Part shown: piece by piece, positions 6,695-10,823 of the stretch | Layout: each line of letters starts with the position of its first letter | Position numbering within the stretch: the first letter of the stretch is position 1 | Source: Temnopleurus reevesii | Taxonomy: Eukaryota; Echinodermata; Echinoidea; Temnopleuroida; Temnopleuridae | Direction: 5' to 3' | NCBI GenBank assembly: GCA_036244855.1 | Contig: BQKZ01010777.1 | Coordinates: 16,537 to 27,359 of the forward strand | Length of the DNA stretch: 10,823 bases | The notes under the pieces: model-generated | Databases searched by the model: none | What the model saw: only the letters and a program-made list of their open reading frames with translations | Told to the model about the DNA's origin: nothing | Position numbers and translations under genes: made by a program

Positions 6695-9421
6695 GTAAAG
6701 ATGAGAATAATCATGTTATTCAATGTAATACTTGGTGTAATTAATGATTCATATTTTATTCAACCGTTTAATCTAGCACATTACATAATACAGTGAAAAT
6801 AAATGGAAAGAAATGGGCCAGCAATGTACAACAATAAATCAATGAATGGTTAGGACCCTTAACTAACAGTTGCCTGTGGTTGGGGTCCTCAAATCTAGCA
6901 TTGGGAAAATTTTGTTTTATTAATTTAGAATTGCTTCTTTAATGAAATAGAGTTGGTTTTATTTCTTAATATAACAGAGTAAAATGCTCACATAAAGAGC
7001 ATATGATGGAATTACTGGGACTTTCATTTTTTTTTAAATTATACTTAAAGATAAGCTTTGTGCTCATAAGTAAGGCTTCTCAATCTTTCTTTTAATGTTT
7101 TGCATAATTTTTATTCTGAGCAATCATTTTGCCCAAATTTTGGATCCCTTAAAAAACCATGTGTAGCAATTTTCAGTGATGAAGTTTGTACAGTGAAGTA
7201 AGGATGTAGATGACCTCCTTTAAAGTCCAAAGGAGTTAACATGAAAATATGACTTTAGTGCAGTGCCTTCTAGTAATTCTTGCCATATGAACGTTTTTGT
7301 TTGAATTATTTTTTTTAAACATTTAGCATGGATAAATTTTAAAAGCAAGAACAACAAATTTGATTTTGTACATCGTAAAGGTGACATGATTTTATTCTTT
7401 TAATCTTCTCTCAATATTCCTCGAACTCTAATCAGTCCAAATAACTTTTAAACAAGAAATAAATGCGATTGTATCATTCATAATTGAGCATAGACATGAA
7501 TGCTAAACTTCTGTGTAAAAGCTTAACATGTTGGGTCAGAAGATTCTGTGATATCAAATGCCCATGACTTAATTGATATTACAGCTTTTATTGCGGGATG
7601 GTTTTATTCTCAAAGTTACTTGTCAGCAACTTTGATGTGATGTTTCCTGCTTTTTTTTTTTGATAATTGTTATTACATTCCATCCATTAATTCCCTCTAT
7701 CTCTTCCTCTGTGTTCTTTTTTTTTCCTGTAAGAATATCTTATTATATAGTGCAATAAGTTTAACTAATGACAAAGCTTAGATATTTCTAGTTTTAACAA
7801 GTTTCAAACAGTACAATGTATCTAGGATAGGTGTTGATTAAATTCAAGACAATTAAACAATGTAATTACTGCTTCTATACATTTTTTTCCATTACAAAAT
7901 GTGTAGGCATTCAGTCCTCATTTCAGGATTTTGTTTTGATTATTCTTCTCTTGCAGTGATTAGATATAGGAAATCATGATGTGAATCTATAATTTTGATC
8001 ACAATGTTTTTATTAAAATAGACATAATGCACTCCCAAATTACCTGAGGAATTGTCACTTGACTGTCAATTAATAATTGTATTTGTACCATGTCAATAGA
8101 ACTTATGTCCAGGTAAGCATGCAGAGCTTTATGTAGAAGTCAGCTGCCATGTAGAATTATCTTAATATTTTTTTCATCGTTTAAGGGTAATGATTTAATT
8201 TATTATGATCATAGAAAGAAACAAATGTAATTTAGAAAGTAGGAAGAGTCTGCAATGGATGTAAATGCCTATAATGAGCATTTATTCAGAGTGTGCAATA
8301 TATGTTGAGTAGTAAAATGCATTTGGACAAGAAGGATGTGATATTTATATCATGTCAGTGTAATAGAATTAAGGCACAGAAAGCGAATGGGGAAGAGCAG
8401 ATAGAAGATACATGAATCACCAATGTTTTATGCAATTGTGATGGTTTATATATTCTCTTAAGTGTTTATTTAGGAGTCTAATTTACAAGGGGCGAATTAA
8501 AATAAGATAAATCTGCACAGGCAATCTGTCAATATCTATTTAAATCATGTTACACCTTTTGTGCATCAGAAATTGTATGAGGTTGAAATAGTGGTTCACA
8601 TTGGTAACATTGAAAAGGCCTTCATATAAAGTCTTTTTACAGAAAATGTAATGGATTTTGAAAGTGTGAGATTTGTATTTTTATCTATTTTATTCATGTT
8701 TAAATGCTGACTAGACAGTGTATCATGTACATGAAGGACAATGAAGAAATTTGAATAGTGTAGTTAACATTTGCATACATAATTTACATTATTCATATGA
8801 AAACGAGAAACCTATGTTTCTTGTGCTACCCTATAAAACTGGTAAGAAACATTTTTATTTTCATTGTGCTTGTGTGTGAGACATTGTAAGCTGTGACATT
8901 GTATGAAAAAGGATGAACAAAAATACTAATGCATGAAAACTATTCATTGACGGTTAATTGAAAATGAGAATTGCGACACAGGATTCAAGTGATTTTGCTG
9001 CTTCATAGCTCTTCATAGAGTTTTATCTACTTGTAGTTATCAAATTATCCAGGAGGCTTCATGCTAAACCTTCCTGTTTAATTGCGCTGGCGTTCGTGCA
9101 CTGTTAATATTCATTGTTCACTTTGTCCTCATCCGTTATGCCTTATATGATTTGCAGTAGATTAAAAATGTATTTTTATGCCTATTTATGCTTGTTAAAA
9201 TGATTGCTGGGCAGTTTGTTTCTGTAATTACCGTTTTTCTTTGCAAATTTAGCTAAGAGCAGGTCTTTTACAGATTTGTTATATTTAACAAGTGTCTAGA
9301 ACTTACTATTTGTGTAGTAAAAATCTCTTTATTTCATAAATGGTTGTCAATATGAGGAATGGTTGTAAGATGATCAAATATTTCTTTTCATTGTTACAAA
9401 AGGAATATTAAATCTGAAATG

Positions 9422-9474
9422 TGTATATATTGATGTTTTATAGAATATGTAAAATAATGTATGTACTGTACATA
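9422..9474 (+). promoter_or_regulatory. Pair of Pumilio-type UGUANAUA motifs
   Basis: TGTATATA at 9422-9429 and TGTACATA at 9467-9474 both match the UGUANAUA consensus bound by PUF proteins in 3' UTRs. They matter only if the PARP transcript extends this far. In AT-rich DNA such matches also arise by chance. Confidence 0.2.
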
Positions 9475-10027
9475 TGAAATACACTGTAAGAGCCAAATTC
9501 TAAGCTTTTGAAAATATTTGTGTATCTGTGTTGATCACACTCTTGTTTGTAATGCTAGATAATTATGGAGTTGAATTTAATCATGATGTATAACACCTAA
9601 CACCTAGAAAACAATTTAGAAAATATACCAATCATGTTTAGTTACAATTTTCAAGATAATTGATGTCAGTTTTAGCCAGAAGAGGGTTTATCATAAAGCA
9701 GGACACTTTTACATTATGAAATTGTGAGGAATGACTATACATTTTGTGGGAAAATGTGGGATAGGTGATTGTGATAACCATGATGGATTGTCATTTCACA
9801 AGAAATTGTCACATTCATAAATACTAGAGTTTTAGCAAGGATTTACATATGGAATAGATTGACCAAGTTTCCATTTTGAATTAACAGATACAGACTAAGA
9901 ACATTCAGTTGAAGTCGCAGTGAAATACACTGCTGAGTTGCAGTACACTGTAGCTGCAATATGCTGATAATTATTCATGCTATCAAGGACAGGAAATGTT
10001 ATATTTTACAACTTATTTATATGACAA

Positions 10028-10033
10028 AATAAA
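10028..10033 (+). terminator. Candidate polyadenylation signal AATAAA
   Basis: Canonical hexamer in CAAAATAAAGTTAACTGG. Downstream TTTCACTGTGAGC is only weakly GU-rich. Use here would give a 3' UTR of about 5.3 kb. It sits just before the inverted repeat starting at 10056, which could influence processing. Confidence 0.3.
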
Positions 10034-10055
10034 GTTAACTGGTAAAGAGACCTTT

Positions 10056-10209
10056 CACTGTGAGCACAAGGGACAAACGACTAGGATGTGAAAAAAATGT
10101 TGAACAAGAGTAGCACCAGAGACTTTCTTTTATGATCATGAAGCCCATCTGAATGCTTGTATGAAGTTGCTTACTTTGTCCCAGTCCTTTGTTCCTTCTG
10201 CTCATAGTG
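10056..10209. repeat. 31-nt imperfect inverted repeat with 92-nt spacer
   Basis: 10056-10086 matches the reverse complement of 10179-10209 at 26 of 31 positions. As + strand RNA, two of the five differences become G-U pairs, leaving three mismatches. Core blocks are TGAGCA-AAGG and ACAAA-GACT. The spacer is single-copy-looking with no obvious repeat. Similarity falls off quickly outside both arms, and no clear target duplication is visible. Confidence 0.7.
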
Positions 10210-10509
10210 TTTATTTATAATTATTAGCCTCCATACTACATGCATTTATTTTTAATTGTAGCTTTGTGTATTTTGTATTTACCTTGGAGAATAGACATGA
10301 ACAAGCCATACATGGTTTTGCATATGTATGAAAAATCCATTGAGAATTACATGAATACAAAATGGTGATTACGGTACATACATCTATTAACTTTTTTAAT
10401 TTGGTAGAATCTAAACTTTGATGGTTCCATAAAATGGGGTGAACAGAACAAAAGTTTAGGTATGCTCATATCATTTTTGCTTTTATTTCTTGTTACATTT
10501 TCCTCACAG

Positions 10510-10578
10510 ATTGAAAGATCTATCCCACAACAGAGTCCTTTAGGTGACCGGCCCTCTCAAAAGGATTCTTTTATGGTT
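10510..10578 (+). other. Possible coding exon of an unidentified transcript
   Basis: A convincing acceptor (pyrimidine-rich TTTATTTCTTGTTACATTTTCCTCACAG, summarised as 10482-10509) is followed by 69 bases with one fully open frame, IERSIPQQSPLGDRP then SQKDSFMV, and a consensus donor GTAAGT at 10579-10584. The segment is phase 0 at both ends and noticeably richer in G+C than its surroundings. The two other frames hit stops early. The peptide is polar, Ser/Gln/Pro-rich, and not one I recognise. It could belong to a neighbouring + strand gene, be an alternative exon, or be chance. The opposite-strand frame overlapping it looks incidental. Confidence 0.3.
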
Positions 10579-10777
10579 GTAAGTGTTGTCTCTGTTTTCC
10601 CCATAGTTTGAAGGGGACAGGTTGACAATGTTAATTCTAACCATGTTTTTTACTATCAATATGAATCCTGCATTATGTGTAACTCCACTTGTTTCCTCTA
10701 GTTCTACGCAAAACCAATCAAAGAGTAGAAGGTGAAATGCACTTGTATACAAAAGATGTAAAATCAGATGTTTTCTC

Positions 10778-10783
10778 AATAAA
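10778..10783 (+). terminator. Candidate polyadenylation signal AATAAA
   Basis: Canonical hexamer in CTCAATAAAATG near the right edge, followed by a U-rich CATGTCTCTTTGACTT. It could serve a very long PARP transcript or a different + strand transcript. The evidence is the hexamer alone. Confidence 0.25.
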
Positions 10784-10823
10784 ATGAAAAATTTTCCAAT
10801 CCATATTCATGTCTCTTTGACTT

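Larger units (their letters stand above)
4778..10033 (+). other. Probable long 3' UTR and downstream non-coding DNA
   Basis: No open frame after the TGA at 4775-4777 resembles a protein; the 101-codon frame starting at 4774 overlaps the stop and is composed of AT-rich random-looking sequence. AATAAA hexamers occur at 6247-6252, 6798-6803, 6833-6838, 7458-7463 and 10028-10033, so the mRNA could end at any of these and the 3' UTR could be about 1.5 to 5.3 kb. ATTTA-containing A/T-rich stretches are frequent throughout. The right boundary given here is the hexamer at 10028 and is a guess. Apart from the small features listed separately, I see nothing definite in this stretch. Confidence 0.45.

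Noticed and set aside
7215..7235. Short hairpin CTCCTTT/AAAGGAG, with similar ones at 7611-7634 and 8804-8823
   Set aside because: Stems of 7-8 bp are expected by chance in several kilobases of AT-rich DNA and none has a supporting context.
7921..7975. Acceptor-like TTCTTCTCTTGCAG at the end of a T-rich tract
   Set aside because: The sequence after it (TGATTAGATATAGG) closes all three frames within a short distance, so there is no coding exon.
10540..10779. 79-codon minus-strand frame at the right end
   Set aside because: No family signature or splice logic on that strand, and it overlaps a better supported + strand exon candidate.

Overview
The window is animal nuclear DNA: AT-rich, with short coding exons separated by GT...AG introns, and transposon-derived repeats. 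Four things suggest a marine invertebrate, most likely a deuterostome such as an echinoderm: a SINE-like element ending in an (ATT)n tail, a TA-flanked CAGT...ACTG MITE, a GCCTCCG hairpin element with a GTCC microsatellite and GGTCAAAGGTCA-bearing tandem repeats, and a PARP6/8-type gene. The species assignment is inference from family resemblance.

The one clear gene is on the + strand. Five consecutive exons (1017-1089, 1678-1794, 2562-2628, 4028-4112, 4678-4777) splice with matching phases into one open frame of 146 residues plus stop. It reads as the C-terminal half of the ADP-ribosyltransferase catalytic domain of a PARP6/PARP8-type protein (HGS...ENWHSIL, AYGKGIYLSP, SFGYSGMG, RFLQS.NL.CIALCE, HVCTRFFFVYEDG.VGD). 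The N-terminal part lies left of the window.

Layout: 1-740 is the tail of an upstream intron. It holds two inverted copies of one SINE-like repeat (1-117 minus, 527-740 plus) with a 245-bp MITE between them. 741-1016 leads into the first exon. Introns 1090-1677 and 1795-2561 show nothing notable. Intron 2629-4027 carries a roughly 980-bp non-autonomous element (2804-3781) with a terminal hairpin, a GTCC microsatellite and about five 160-bp tandem units, four of which carry a perfect DR1-type nuclear-receptor half-site pair. Intron 4113-4677 is plain.

From 4778 to the end there are 6 kb of AT-rich sequence with no convincing coding gene. It is best read as a long 3' UTR plus intergenic DNA. 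It contains several AATAAA hexamers, a 31-nt imperfect inverted repeat (10056-10209), and two short exon-like segments (6639-6694 and 10510-10578) that have good splice signals but no recognised homology.

There are no bacterial-type operons, CRISPR arrays, tRNAs or rRNAs. The most interesting non-coding signal is the regular array of nuclear-receptor-like sites carried by the intronic element.
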